Below, piece after piece: positions 8,841-19,932 of a DNA stretch of 64,000 nt. The notes under the pieces were generated by a model, which was not told the origin of the DNA, made no database searches, and saw nothing but the letters and a program-made list of their open reading frames with translations. Each line of letters begins with the position of its first letter. The stretch's first letter is position 1. This DNA comes from Nitrobacter vulgaris (lineage in GTDB: Bacteria; Pseudomonadota; Alphaproteobacteria; Rhizobiales; Xanthobacteraceae): assembly GCF_002028545.1 (NCBI RefSeq), contig NZ_MWPQ01000004.1, forward strand, positions 44,465-108,464, written 5' to 3'. The translations under genes were made by a program, and so were the position numbers.

Positions 8841-10718
8841 ATGAGGCAGCCCAGCCGCCGGCAGGTGATCGCTCTCGGGATCGGCGCGGTAGGGTCGGCA
8901 TGGCTACGGCCGGCTGCCGCGAACGACGCGAAGACCGAATCCCATGGTGAATCCCACGGCATGTCGGCATTCGGCGACCTGAAATACCCTGCTGATTTCC
9001 ACCACTTTGACTATGTCAATCCCGACGCGCCGAAGGGCGGGCTATTTTCGACCATTCCGTCCAGCCGCGCCTTCAACCAGTCGTTCCAGACCTTCAATTC
9101 GCTCAACGCCTTCATTCTGAAAGGGGACGGCGCGCAGGGCATGGGGATGACGTTCACCTCGCTGATGGCGCGTGCCGGCGACGAACCCGATGCGATGTAC
9201 GGTCTGGCGGCGAAGACCGTGCGTATCTCGGCCGACGGATTGACCTATCAATTCAAGATGCGACCGGAGGCCCGGTTTCATGACGGGCAAAAACTCACCG
9301 CGCGCGATGCCGCCTTTTCGCTGACGATTTTGAAGACCAAAGGCCACCCCCTGATCACGCAGCAGATGCGTGACATGGTGAAGGCCGAAGCGATCGACGA
9401 TGCGACGCTCGTCGTCACCTTCGCTGCGAAGCGCGGCCGTGACGTGCCGCCGTTCGTAGCAAGCATGCCGATCTTCTCGCAAGCCTATTACACCGCGCAT
9501 CCGTTCGAGGAATCGACGATGGATGTCCCGCTCGGCAGCGGGCCGTACAAGGTCGGCCGGTTCGAATCCAATCGCTTCATCGAGTTCGACCGGGTCAAGG
9601 ACTGGTGGGGCGCCGATCTTCCGGTCTGCCGCGGCAGTTATAATTTCGATACGGTGCGGTTCGACTTCTATCGCGATCGCGATGTGGCTTTTGAAGGCTT
9701 CACCGGCCGCAGCTACCTGTACCGCGAGGAATTCACCTCGCGCATCTGGAATACGCGCTACGATTTCCCGGCGATGACCGAGGGCCGCGTCAAGCGCGAG
9801 CAGTTGCCCGACGAGACGCCGTCCGGCGCGCAAGGCTGGTTCATCAATACGCGCCGCGACAAGTTCAGGGACCTGCGCGTTCGCGAGGCGCTCGACTGCG
9901 CCTTCGATTTCGAGTGGACCAACAAGAGCATCATGTACGGCGCCTATGTGCGGACGGTGTCGCCGTTCCAGAACTCCGATCTGATGGCGAGCGGCCTGCC
10001 GTCGCCGGAGGAAGCGGCGTTGCTGGAGCCGTTCCGCGGCAAGGTTCCGGACGAGGTGTTCGGCATGCCGTTCGTGCCGCCGGTGTCCGACGGCTCGGGA
10101 CAGGATCGTAAGCTGTTGCGCAGAGCCGCGCAACTGCTCAACGACGCGGGCTTTCACATCAAGGACGGCAAGCGGATGACGCCACAGGGCGAGGCATTCC
10201 GCGTTGAGTTCCTGCTCGACGAGCCGTCATTCCAGGCCCACCACATGCCCTACATCAAGAACCTCGGGACGCTCGGTATTGAGGCGACGCTGCGGCTGGT
10301 AGATTCCGTGCAGGCGAGGGCGCGGCGCGACGACTTCGATTTCGACATGGTGATCGAGCGCTTCAGCTTCTCGACCGTGCCGGGTGACTCGCTGCGGCCG
10401 TTCTTTTCGTCGCAGGCGGCAGCAACCAAGGGATCGTACAACCTCGCCGGCATTTCGGATCCCGCGGTCGACACCCTGATGGAGCAGGTGATCGCCGCCG
10501 ATACCCGCGCCAAGCTGGTGTTTGCCGCGCGCGCGCTGGACCGCGTCATTCGCGCGGGCCGTTACTGGGTGCCGCAATGGTATTCGAACGCGCACCGGCT
10601 GGCCTATTGGGATGTGTTCGGGCATCCGCCGACCCTTCCAAAATATCTCGGCGTCATGGCGCCTGACATCTGGTGGTCGGCGCTGGCCAAACCGGCGTCG
10701 TCCGGTCAGGCGGAATAA
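8841..10718 (+). CDS. yejA: Periplasmic oligopeptide-binding protein (YejA-like, SBP family 5), copy 2
   Basis: Second receptor for the same importer. The 625-aa protein shares FDYVNPDAPKGG, RFHDGQKLTARDAAFS and PLGSGPYKVGRFE with copy 1 but has diverged widely, so the two probably bind different peptides. The N-terminus carries a twin-arginine signal (SRRQVIALGIGAVGSAW). ATG 8841 is preceded by GAGGAGG, so I prefer it to the longer open frame from 8661, which overlaps copy 1. Two bases separate its stop from yejB, arguing for tight translational coupling. Confidence 0.92.
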   Translation: MRQPSRRQVIALGIGAVGSAWLRPAAANDAKTESHGESHGMSAFGDLKYPADFHHFDYVNPDAPKGGLFSTIPSSRAFNQSFQTFNSLNAFILKGDGAQGMGMTFTSLMARAGDEPDAMYGLAAKTVRISADGLTYQFKMRPEARFHDGQKLTARDAAFSLTILKTKGHPLITQQMRDMVKAEAIDDATLVVTFAAKRGRDVPPFVASMPIFSQAYYTAHPFEESTMDVPLGSGPYKVGRFESNRFIEFDRVKDWWGADLPVCRGSYNFDTVRFDFYRDRDVAFEGFTGRSYLYREEFTSRIWNTRYDFPAMTEGRVKREQLPDETPSGAQGWFINTRRDKFRDLRVREALDCAFDFEWTNKSIMYGAYVRTVSPFQNSDLMASGLPSPEEAALLEPFRGKVPDEVFGMPFVPPVSDGSGQDRKLLRRAAQLLNDAGFHIKDGKRMTPQGEAFRVEFLLDEPSFQAHHMPYIKNLGTLGIEATLRLVDSVQARARRDDFDFDMVIERFSFSTVPGDSLRPFFSSQAAATKGSYNLAGISDPAVDTLMEQVIAADTRAKLVFAARALDRVIRAGRYWVPQWYSNAHRLAYWDVFGHPPTLPKYLGVMAPDIWWSALAKPASSGQAE

Positions 10719-10720
10719 GC

Positions 10721-11830
10721 ATGGCCGCCTATATCGCCCGCCGCATTCTGTTGATGATCCCCACGCTGCTGGGCATCCTGTTCGTGTCGTTCGTCGTGGT
10801 GCAGTTCGCGCCCGGCGGTCCGGTCGAGCGGGTGATCGCGCAACTGAGCGGCTCCGACACCGGGGGGATGTCGCGCATATCGGGATCGTCCGGCGGCGAC
10901 TTCGGCGCGCGCGCCCAGGTGGGAGCATCCTCCGACGCTGTCAGCTCGAAATACCGTGGCGCGCAGGGGCTTGATCCGGCCTTCATCAAAAGCCTTGAAC
11001 AGCAGTTCGGATTCGACAAACCGGCGCCCGAGCGCTTTCTGCTGATGCTGTGGAACTTCTCCCGCTTCGATTTCGGAAAGAGCTATTTCCGCGACACCAC
11101 CGTGATCCAGCTCATCAAGGAGAAGCTGCCGGTTTCGATGTCGCTCGGCATCTGGATGACGCTTTTGACCTATCTGATTTCGATCCCGCTCGGAATCCGC
11201 AAGGCGGTGAGGGACGGATCGCGCTTCGATACCTGGACTTCGGCGGTCATCATCGTCGGGTTTGCGATTCCGGGATTCTTGTTCGCGATTCTTCTCATCA
11301 TTCTGTTCGCCGGCGGATCGTTCTTCAGCATCTTCCCTTTGCGCGGATTGACGTCGGACGGCTGGAGCCAGTTTCCCTGGTACTGGAAGATTCTTGATTA
11401 CTTCTGGCATCTCACGCTGCCCATCATCTCGATGGCGCTGGGCGCCTTCGCCACCATGACATTGCTGACCAAGAATTCATTCCTTGACGAAATCCGCAAG
11501 CAGTATGTGATGACGGCGCGCGCCAAGGGCTGCAGCGAGCGGCAGGTGCTCTACAATCACGTATTCCGCAACGCCATGCTGATCGTCATCGCCGGATTTC
11601 CCGGCGCGTTCGTTCACGCTTTCTTTTCAGGTTCGCTTTTGATCGAAACCATCTTTTCGCTCGACGGCCTCGGCCTTCTCGGTTTTGAGAGCGTGCTCAA
11701 TCGCGATTATCCGGTGGTGTTTGGCACGCTGTTCATCTTTTCGCTGGTTGGGCTTGTGATCAACCTGATCTCCGATCTGACCTACATGTGGATCGACCCG
11801 CGGATCGACTTCGAGGCGCGGGAGGTCTGA
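10721..11830 (+). CDS. yejB: Microcin C/oligopeptide ABC permease YejB
   Basis: Inner-membrane permease of the peptide importer. The 369-aa protein has the dipeptide-permease layout: N-terminal membrane segment (ARRILLMIPTLLGILFVSFVVV), a periplasmic stretch of about 100 residues rich in Gly/Ser, then five more membrane segments. The cytoplasmic coupling motif (EAA loop) is at TARAKGCSERQVLYNHVFRNA. The translation reading upstream of ATG 10721 lies inside the binding-protein gene and is not used. It overlaps yejE by one base (TGATG). Confidence 0.95.
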   Translation: MAAYIARRILLMIPTLLGILFVSFVVVQFAPGGPVERVIAQLSGSDTGGMSRISGSSGGDFGARAQVGASSDAVSSKYRGAQGLDPAFIKSLEQQFGFDKPAPERFLLMLWNFSRFDFGKSYFRDTTVIQLIKEKLPVSMSLGIWMTLLTYLISIPLGIRKAVRDGSRFDTWTSAVIIVGFAIPGFLFAILLIILFAGGSFFSIFPLRGLTSDGWSQFPWYWKILDYFWHLTLPIISMALGAFATMTLLTKNSFLDEIRKQYVMTARAKGCSERQVLYNHVFRNAMLIVIAGFPGAFVHAFFSGSLLIETIFSLDGLGLLGFESVLNRDYPVVFGTLFIFSLVGLVINLISDLTYMWIDPRIDFEAREV

Positions 11831-13008
11831 TGGCGGTGACGTTGCCAAAGCCCGTTGAAGCCGATTCCGTGGCGCCGCTCGGGGAGGCTGTGCCGCCGGC
11901 GCGCCATCCGCTGCGCCTGTCGCCGCTCAATCGCCGCCGCTGGCAGAACTTCAAATCCAACCGGCGCGGCTACTGGTCGCTCTGGATATTCCTGATCCTT
12001 TTCTTCATCTCGCTGTTCGCGGAATTAATCGCCAACGACCGGCCATTCCTGATCCGGTTTGATGGGCACCTTTATTTCCCGGCATTCGTGACCTATCCGG
12101 AAACCGCATTTGGAGGCGACTTCGAGACCGCCGCCGATTATCGCGATCCCTATTTGCAGAAGCTGATCGCGGCCAAGGGTGGCACCATCATCTGGCCGCC
12201 GATCCGTTATTCCTACGACACCCACAATCTCGATTTGCCGACGCCGGCGCCTTCAAAACCAACCTGGCTTTTGACCGAGGCCGAATGCAAGGAGGTGGTT
12301 CAGCGAAAGAACCTCACAAGCTGCCGCGACCTCGAATACAACTGGCTCGGCACCGACGATCAGGGCCGCGATGTGGTGGCACGGCTGATCTACGGATTCC
12401 GGATTTCGGTCCTGTTCGGGCTTTGCCTGACCATTGTCTCGTCGGTCATCGGTATCGCGGCTGGCGGGGTGCAGGGTTATTTCGGCGGCTGGGTTGATCT
12501 CGGCTTTCAGCGCTTCATCGAAGTCTGGACCGCGATCCCCTCGCTCTATCTGCTCTTGATCCTGTCGTCGATCCTGGTGCCGGGATTCTTCGTCCTGCTC
12601 GGAATCCTGCTGCTGTTCTCGTGGGTCTCGCTGGTCGGTCTTGTGCGCGCCGAATTCCTGCGTGGCCGAAACTTCGAATACATCACGGCGGCGCGGGCGC
12701 TTGGCGTATCGAATGCGACCATCATGTTTCGCCATCTTCTGCCGAACGCCATGGTCGCGACCATGACGTTCCTGCCGTTCATCGTATCGTCGTCGGTCAT
12801 GACTCTCACTGCATTGGATTTTCTCGGCTTCGGATTGCCGCCGGGCTCGCCTTCGCTCGGCGAAATGCTGGCGCAGGGCAAGGCCAACGTGCAGGCGCCG
12901 TGGCTCGGCTTCACAGGGTTCTTCGCGCTCGCGATCATGCTATCGCTGCTGATCTTCATCGGCGAAGCCGTGCGTGACGCCTTCGATCCGCGCAAGACGT
13001 TCAGGTAA
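11830..13008 (+). CDS. yejE: Microcin C/oligopeptide ABC permease YejE
   Basis: Second permease of the importer, pairing with YejB. The 392-aa protein has the N-terminal extension common to YejE/OppC (residues 1-40), a first membrane span (SLWIFLILFFISLFAELIA), a periplasmic domain, and the hallmark NWLGTDDQGRDVVARLIYG before the transmembrane core. The coupling loop is TAARALGVSNATIMFRHLLPNA. ATG 11830 overlaps the yejB stop as TGATG; the reading frame also opens upstream but that part lies within yejB. Confidence 0.95.
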   Translation: MAVTLPKPVEADSVAPLGEAVPPARHPLRLSPLNRRRWQNFKSNRRGYWSLWIFLILFFISLFAELIANDRPFLIRFDGHLYFPAFVTYPETAFGGDFETAADYRDPYLQKLIAAKGGTIIWPPIRYSYDTHNLDLPTPAPSKPTWLLTEAECKEVVQRKNLTSCRDLEYNWLGTDDQGRDVVARLIYGFRISVLFGLCLTIVSSVIGIAAGGVQGYFGGWVDLGFQRFIEVWTAIPSLYLLLILSSILVPGFFVLLGILLLFSWVSLVGLVRAEFLRGRNFEYITAARALGVSNATIMFRHLLPNAMVATMTFLPFIVSSSVMTLTALDFLGFGLPPGSPSLGEMLAQGKANVQAPWLGFTGFFALAIMLSLLIFIGEAVRDAFDPRKTFR

Positions 13009-13016
13009 GGCCCCGG

Positions 13017-14654
<1,638 letters not shown>

Positions 14655-14718
14655 AGCCTTCGCGCTTCTGATGGAATCAGAAGCGGGGCTTTGGATCCTC
14701 GTCGCTCGAAAACGCTAT
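14655..14718. repeat. Dispersed palindromic repeat, short copy, between convergent genes
   Basis: Between the stops of yejF and the NlpC/P60 gene lies GAGCCTTCGCGCTTCTGAT...ending CGCTCGAAAACGCTATAAT. CGCTTCTGAT and ATCAGAAGCG (14663-14685) form a 10-bp stem with a 3-base loop. The ends match those of longer relatives at 28559-28665 and 54478-54577, so this copy lacks the middle part. Placed between convergent genes, the hairpin could also act as a bidirectional terminator, although there is no strong T run. Confidence 0.65.
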
Positions 14719-14720
14719 AA

Positions 14721-15566
14721 TCAATCCAGCCGCTTGACACAGGTGACGGTGCTGCCTCCCGTCTGGATGCGGGCGAGCGCCACTTCGATTGTCTCGATCG
14801 CCGTTGCCATGTGATAGGCGTTGGCGTGGACGAGCGTGGTTGCGTCGCGGATGATGGCGACGTGTCCTTTCCAGAACATCAGATCACCGCGCCGCAGCTC
14901 TTGCGATTCCGTCGAAGACAACGTGCGACCCATGGCTTGCTCCTGCATATCGCTGTCGCGCGGACATGCGATGCCGGATGCGTTGAGCGCGACCTGCACG
15001 AGGCCAGAGCAATCGATGCCGAGGCTGGTCTTGCCACCCCACAGATACGGCGTTCCGACGAACATTTCGGCGACCGCGACGAAATCCGCCACAATATGAT
15101 CGAGCGGCGCGATATGGATGGCGGGTATGTAGAGATGACCATTGGCAACGGCAAAATCGCCGTCATGACGCTGGACGGTTAGTCTGGCGCCGATCGATAG
15201 CGTCTCAACCGGCGGCAGTTTGATCGACGGTCCGGGAAACGCAAACGTCCGCAAGGCAACGACCTTGTGCGTCGGTGCTGCGCCGGGCCTTGCAAGCGCG
15301 CGGTCCGGGAGCCAGCCGACATAGCCGTCGCCTTCCAACTGGCCCCAGGCCCAGCCTTCGGCACTGTGGTCGTAGATCATGACGCGCTCGCCGCGCAGCG
15401 CCTGGGTCTCGAGCATTGCATCCGGCGCAGGCTCGCGCTGTAGGGGAGCTACCGCTTCGACAACTTCGTGTTCCTCGCCGTCGGTGAAGCGCGCCGCATT
15501 GATCTTGCCCTCGAGATAGCGGGCGGCGACCTCCGGCCGGGCCGGTGTGAGACGCGGATCATCCAT
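14721..15566 (-). CDS. NlpC/P60 family peptidoglycan hydrolase with SH3-like domains
   Basis: Predicted gamma-D-glutamyl-diaminopimelate endopeptidase cleaving muropeptides. The 281-aa protein has bacterial SH3-like segments at about residues 30-150 (RVMIYDHSAEGWAWGQL, GYVGWLP), then an NlpC/P60 domain: catalytic Cys186 in GIDCSGLV, His235 in KGHVAIIR and the third polar residue His247 in LVHANAYH. There is no signal peptide, as in other alphaproteobacterial proteins of this architecture, so it may act on recycled muropeptides in the cytoplasm. The start overlaps the end of the leucyl aminopeptidase gene by 8 bp, suggesting one operon for peptide breakdown. Confidence 0.92.
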   Translation of the reverse strand: MDDPRLTPARPEVAARYLEGKINAARFTDGEEHEVVEAVAPLQREPAPDAMLETQALRGERVMIYDHSAEGWAWGQLEGDGYVGWLPDRALARPGAAPTHKVVALRTFAFPGPSIKLPPVETLSIGARLTVQRHDGDFAVANGHLYIPAIHIAPLDHIVADFVAVAEMFVGTPYLWGGKTSLGIDCSGLVQVALNASGIACPRDSDMQEQAMGRTLSSTESQELRRGDLMFWKGHVAIIRDATTLVHANAYHMATAIETIEVALARIQTGGSTVTCVKRLD

Positions 15567-16956
15567 AGCGTTCGCTCAGCAGTCTGTAGATCGCGCGCGC
15601 GGCCTGGCATTCGCCACCTTCCGGACGCGCCGGTTTGGCCGACGGCGTCCAGCCGTAGATGTCGACGTGAAGCCAGCTCGTCGCCGCCTCGACAAAGCGT
15701 TGCAGAAACAGCGCGCATACGATCGATCCGGCAAAGCCGCCCGACGGCGCATTATTGATGTCGGCGACCTTGGAATCGAGCCAAGTACCGTAGGCCGGCC
15801 ACAGCGGCATCCGCCACAGCGGATCGTTCTCGGTCTGCGCGCAGCGCGCGATGTCGAGCGCCAATGCGTCGTCGTTTGTATAGAACGGCGGTACGTCCGG
15901 CCCCAGCGCCACGCGGGCCGCGCCGGTGAGCGTTCCGAGATCGATCAGTAGCTCAGGTGCTTCTTCGTCGGCCAGCGCCAGCGCGTCGGCAAGGACCAGT
16001 CGGCCTTCGGCATCGGTGTTGCCGATTTCCACCGTCGGTCCCTTACGCGACGGAAAGATGTCGAGCGGCCGGAATGCGTTCCCGGCCACGGCGTTCTCAA
16101 CGGCCGGGATCAGCACGCGCAACCTGACTTTCAGCTTCGCATCCATCACCATCAGCGCCAAAGCGAGCACATTGGCGGCGCCGCCCATGTCCTTCTTCAT
16201 GATCTGCATGCCGCTGGCGGGTTTGAGATCGACGCCACCGGTATCGAAGCAGACGCCCTTGCCGACCAGCGTGACCTTCGGGTGCGTGGGATCGCCCCAG
16301 GCAATATCGATCAGGCGCGGCGCGCGCGGCGAGGCCATGCCGACCGCATGGATCAGCGGAAAATTCCGCTGCTTCAGATCGTCGCCGACGATGCAACTGA
16401 ATTCCCCGCCGAAACGCTGGGCGAGATGTTGAGCCGCTGCCGCAAGTTCTTCGGGTCCCATGTCGTTGGCGGGCGTATTGATCAGGTCGCGGGCAAGTGA
16501 TGCCGCTTCCCCCATCCGCGAGATGGCCGCGATGTCGACGCCCTCGGGCGGCACCAGACGCGCTTTGGGTGCGTCGGCCTTGCGATAGCGATCGAAGCGA
16601 TAGTTGCCGAGCGCGAAGGCCAGTGTTGCGAGATGGATATCGCGCGGCGCATTGGCAAAGCGGTAGGTGCCGGGCGGCAACAGACCCGGCAGCTTGCCAG
16701 CGAGAAAGGGATCGCGCGTTTGGTCTGATTCCTCGCCAAGACCGAAGAGAATGTGTGAGATGTCGCCGTTCGCCGCGGGTAGCGCGAGGTACTGTCCCGA
16801 CTTGGCCAGAAAGCCGCTCGCCTCGGCAAAACGGCGAGCAGGACCGTCGGGCGTTGCGTCAGCCGCTTGCCAAGCTGCCTTCGACACAAAAATGATCGGA
16901 ATAGCTGCCTCGGCTGACGAAGTCGCAAACGCGGGATTCATGGTGGGTGATCTCAT
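15559..16956 (-). CDS. M17 leucyl aminopeptidase family protein
   Basis: Dizinc aminopeptidase removing N-terminal residues from peptides in the cytoplasm. The 465-aa protein has the M17 C-terminal catalytic domain: LVGKGVCFDTGGVDLK (Lys and Asp ligands), MKKDMGGAANVL, and the signature NTDAEGRLVLADAL. The N-terminal domain is shorter and divergent, as in the PepB-like subgroup. Met1 (16956) and Met6 (16941) are both possible starts. It is upstream of and overlaps the NlpC/P60 gene; the pair would take apart cell-wall or imported peptides, a neat match to the facing yej importer. Confidence 0.92.
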   Translation of the reverse strand: MRSPTMNPAFATSSAEAAIPIIFVSKAAWQAADATPDGPARRFAEASGFLAKSGQYLALPAANGDISHILFGLGEESDQTRDPFLAGKLPGLLPPGTYRFANAPRDIHLATLAFALGNYRFDRYRKADAPKARLVPPEGVDIAAISRMGEAASLARDLINTPANDMGPEELAAAAQHLAQRFGGEFSCIVGDDLKQRNFPLIHAVGMASPRAPRLIDIAWGDPTHPKVTLVGKGVCFDTGGVDLKPASGMQIMKKDMGGAANVLALALMVMDAKLKVRLRVLIPAVENAVAGNAFRPLDIFPSRKGPTVEIGNTDAEGRLVLADALALADEEAPELLIDLGTLTGAARVALGPDVPPFYTNDDALALDIARCAQTENDPLWRMPLWPAYGTWLDSKVADINNAPSGGFAGSIVCALFLQRFVEAATSWLHVDIYGWTPSAKPARPEGGECQAARAIYRLLSERYG

Positions 16957-17090
16957 TCCGTTAGAAGAGGGAGAGTTAAACCGGAAGCGACGCTGGCGCC
17001 AGTCGGAGTAGTTAACCAGACGTTAGGGTTAACAGTCTATTGCTGAAGTGGCCCAACTTTCGATCAGCCGCAATTGCGAGTGAAAGTGCC

Positions 17091-17939
17091 ATGCGTCAGC
17101 AGTCGTGCCTTGCTAGGCTTCTCGCATCCGCTACCGTAACGACAATGCTGGCGTCCGGTCTTGCCGGCTGTCAGACTGCGGGCATGCGTGATGTCACCGG
17201 CTCGCTAGGCACGAAATCCGCGACAAATTCCGAAACCGATCCTCATCAAGCGGCCGAACTTTATGGCGAGAAGTTTCGTGCCAACCCCAAGGATGTCGAC
17301 GCGGCCTTGAAATATGGAGCGGCATTGCGCGCCATCGGGCAGCGCGCTCAGGCGGCCGCGGTGTTGGAACGCGCCGCGATCCTCAATCCTGGAAACAAGT
17401 TGGTGCTTGCCAGCTGGGGCCGGGCATTGGCGGACAACGGGCAGTCGCAGCAAGCCTTCGATGTTCTCGGCCGGGCGCACACGCCGGCGAATCCGGACTG
17501 GCGGATTCTTTCCGTCCAGGGGACGACGCTCGACAAGCTCGGTCGTCACGAGGATGCGCGCCGCTATTACGCGAGCGCGCTCAGAATCGTGCCCGACGAG
17601 CCCTCGGTGCTGTCCAATCTCGGAATGTCGTATGTCCTGACCAAGGAGTTGCCAAAAGCAGAGGAGACCTTGCGTCGTGCTTACGCCGGCGCTCCGGTCG
17701 ATGGCCGGATCCGGCAGAACCTGGCGCTGGTCGTCGGATTGCAGGGCCGGTTCGACGAAGCCGAGGGTATCGTGAAGGCCGATCTGCCCGTCGATGAAGC
17801 AGCGGCGAACGTGGCCTATCTGAAGCAGATGCTCGGGCGCGGCGCCAACGCGCGGGTCGGTGCGGCTGATGCGGTCAGGCAAGACTCCCGCAGATCACGG
17901 GCGGAAAGTTATCCGCGGTCGGACGGGCCGGTCTCTTAA
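17091..17939 (+). CDS. tadD: TPR lipoprotein TadD
   Basis: Probable Tad-pilus pilotin or assembly lipoprotein. The start at ATG 17091 (MRQQSCLARLL) gives 282 residues with a lipoprotein signal ending LASGLAGC; the frame opens 17 codons earlier. Four to five tetratricopeptide repeats follow (AALKYGAALRAIGQRAQAAAVLERAAILNP; DWRILSVQGTTLDKLGRHEDARRYYASAL... in shorter units). The tail after residue 250 is polar and Arg/Ser-rich. It is on the plus strand, convergent with tadC, whereas the rest of the secretion core is on the minus strand. Confidence 0.88.
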   Translation: MRQQSCLARLLASATVTTMLASGLAGCQTAGMRDVTGSLGTKSATNSETDPHQAAELYGEKFRANPKDVDAALKYGAALRAIGQRAQAAAVLERAAILNPGNKLVLASWGRALADNGQSQQAFDVLGRAHTPANPDWRILSVQGTTLDKLGRHEDARRYYASALRIVPDEPSVLSNLGMSYVLTKELPKAEETLRRAYAGAPVDGRIRQNLALVVGLQGRFDEAEGIVKADLPVDEAAANVAYLKQMLGRGANARVGAADAVRQDSRRSRAESYPRSDGPVS

Positions 17940-17958
17940 ACCGCCGTTTTGCAAAGCC

Positions 17959-18936
17959 TCAGTGCATTTGCGCTGCGATCTTGATGCCGCTCGGTCCGAG
18001 AATGACCACGAACAGAACGGGCAGGAAGAACACGATCATCGGGACCGTCAGCTTGGGCGGCAGAGCGGCGGCCTTCTTCTCGGCCTCGGTCATGCGCATA
18101 TCACGATTTTCCTGCGCCATTACGCGAAGGCTTTGCGCGAGCGGGGTGCCGTATCGTTCTGACTGCTGGAGCGCGAGACACACCGATTTAACTCCTTCGA
18201 CACCGGTGCGGTTCGCCAGATTTTCGTAGGCGATCTTGCGATCCTGAAGGTACGACAGTTCTGCTGTGGTCAGAGTAAATTCTTCCGCCAGCGCGACCGA
18301 CTGGTTGCCGATCTCCGTGCTGACCTTGCGGAACGCGACTTCGATGGACATGCCGGATTCAATGCAGATCAGCAGCAGATCGAGCGAGTCCGGGAAGGCT
18401 CGCTTGATCGAGAGCTGACGCTTGGTAATGGCGTTTTTCAGAAACAACATTGGCGCCTGCAAGCCCAAAAACGCGGCGCCGATGCAGATGCCGATCTTGA
18501 TAGGGGTGGATTGCTGCGTGTGCGATATCAGAAAAACGTAGGTGATCGCTCCGATCAGCATCACGATCGGGGTGACCATGCGGAAGAATAGAAAGGTGAC
18601 GTAAGGAGCCTGACCGCGATATCCCGCCATGACGAGTTTTTCGCGTGCGGCCTCCTGAGCCACCCACTTCCCAAGATTGAGATCGTCCACGATCTTCGAA
18701 ACGAACTGCTTCGGTGCTTGACGAAGAGAGACCTTTTCGGATTTCGCGAGCCGCTCGCGCTCCCGCTGCCGAATGCGCTCGCGCTCGCTGGCGACGGCCT
18801 TCATCCGCTTGGTAAAGCCATCCGTCGCAAGAAAAGGCGTGACCAGCGTATAGACGGTCGCGCTGGCGGCGATGGCGGCGAGGACCATCGTCATGAACCG
18901 CGGGTCGTGGAATTTCTCGATCAGGAACTCGAGCAT
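17959..18936 (-). CDS. tadC: Tad pilus inner-membrane platform protein TadC
   Basis: GspF-like (T2SSF domain) membrane protein that with TadB forms the platform for Flp pilus assembly. 325 aa: an N-terminal membrane span (MVLAAIAASATVYTLVTPF), a charged Arg/Glu cytoplasmic helix (RERERLAKSEK), two central spans, the T2SSF domain (RAFPDSLDLLLICIESGMSIEVAFRKV), and a C-terminal span (VPMIVFFLPVLFVVILG). Last gene of the minus-strand tad run, 9 bp after tadB. Confidence 0.94.
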   Translation of the reverse strand: MLEFLIEKFHDPRFMTMVLAAIAASATVYTLVTPFLATDGFTKRMKAVASERERIRQRERERLAKSEKVSLRQAPKQFVSKIVDDLNLGKWVAQEAAREKLVMAGYRGQAPYVTFLFFRMVTPIVMLIGAITYVFLISHTQQSTPIKIGICIGAAFLGLQAPMLFLKNAITKRQLSIKRAFPDSLDLLLICIESGMSIEVAFRKVSTEIGNQSVALAEEFTLTTAELSYLQDRKIAYENLANRTGVEGVKSVCLALQQSERYGTPLAQSLRVMAQENRDMRMTEAEKKAAALPPKLTVPMIVFFLPVLFVVILGPSGIKIAAQMH

Positions 18937-18945
18937 GTTGCACCG

Positions 18946-19920
18946 TCAGAAATCGAAATTGATCATTTTCTTCATCACGTAGATGCCGGCCGACATCCAC
19001 AGCACGGAGCCGGCCAGCATCAGCCGCCCGGTGGGATGGGTCCACAGCATCGCGATGTAGTCAGGCGTGGATAGATAGACCAGCAGCATGACGATCGGAG
19101 GCAGCGAGCCGATGATCGCGGCGGACGCCTTGGCCTCCATCGACATGGCCTGGATTTTCTCGGCCATCTTCTTGCGGTCGCGCAGCACCTTGGACAGGTT
19201 GCCGAGTGCTTCCGACAGATTGCCGCCGGATTTCTGCTGGATCGAGATCACGATCCCGAAAAAGTTCGCTTCCGGCACCGGCATGCGTTCGAACAATCGC
19301 GAACAGGCCTCGCCGAGTGGCATGCCGATCGCCTGTGTTTCGATGATGGCCCGGAATTCGCTTTTTAACGGCTCCGGCGAGTCGGCGGCGACGACCTTGA
19401 GCGATTCAAACAGCGGCAAGCCGGCCTTGATGCCGCGGACGATCACGTCCACCGCATCGGGAAGAGCCCGCAGAAACGCAGTCTCCCGACGTTTCTTGAG
19501 AAATCCGAGGAGCCAGCGCGGCACACCAAAGCCTGCCGCGAATGCCAGACCGACCGCCGCGATCGGTCCGGCTCCCCAAATCATTGGAACGGCGAAACAG
19601 ATCAGGGCGAAAATGCCGGAAGCGATCAGAAACTTCTCCTTCGACCATGACAGGCCCGCCTGTGTGATGCGATGGTTGAGGGTGACTTTTCTGTCGCGTT
19701 TCTGGCGTTGCTCGATTTCCCGTAGCGATCCCTCGATCTGCTCGCGGCGCGAGCGCTGGGTTCTATCGACTTGTCGGATATCCGGACTGGTTCGCGCGAA
19801 CGCGGCCCGGCGCTTTTCCGCCTTCACCTCGCCCGACAACGTCGGATACAGGAAAACCCATGCGACGCCGCCCACTGCGGTTGCAGCCATGAATGCCAAG
19901 GCCAGTATTTGCAAGTTCAT
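18946..19920 (-). CDS. tadB: Tad pilus inner-membrane platform protein TadB
   Basis: Partner of TadC. The 324-aa protein has an N-terminal span, a basic linker, two central membrane spans (IASGIFALICFAVPMIWGAG; AVGLAFAAGF), the T2SSF domain (LPDAVDVIVRGIKAGLPLFESL) and a final hydrophobic pair near 270-320. GAGGA lies about 9 nt before the ATG. It follows the cpaF ATPase gene by 12 bp. Confidence 0.94.
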   Translation of the reverse strand: MNLQILALAFMAATAVGGVAWVFLYPTLSGEVKAEKRRAAFARTSPDIRQVDRTQRSRREQIEGSLREIEQRQKRDRKVTLNHRITQAGLSWSKEKFLIASGIFALICFAVPMIWGAGPIAAVGLAFAAGFGVPRWLLGFLKKRRETAFLRALPDAVDVIVRGIKAGLPLFESLKVVAADSPEPLKSEFRAIIETQAIGMPLGEACSRLFERMPVPEANFFGIVISIQQKSGGNLSEALGNLSKVLRDRKKMAEKIQAMSMEAKASAAIIGSLPPIVMLLVYLSTPDYIAMLWTHPTGRLMLAGSVLWMSAGIYVMKKMINFDF

Positions 19921-19932
19921 GAGCGCGCGTCC

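Noticed and set aside
9042..10157. 371-codon minus-strand frame inside the second binding-protein gene
   Set aside because: Antisense shadow of a clearly real gene.
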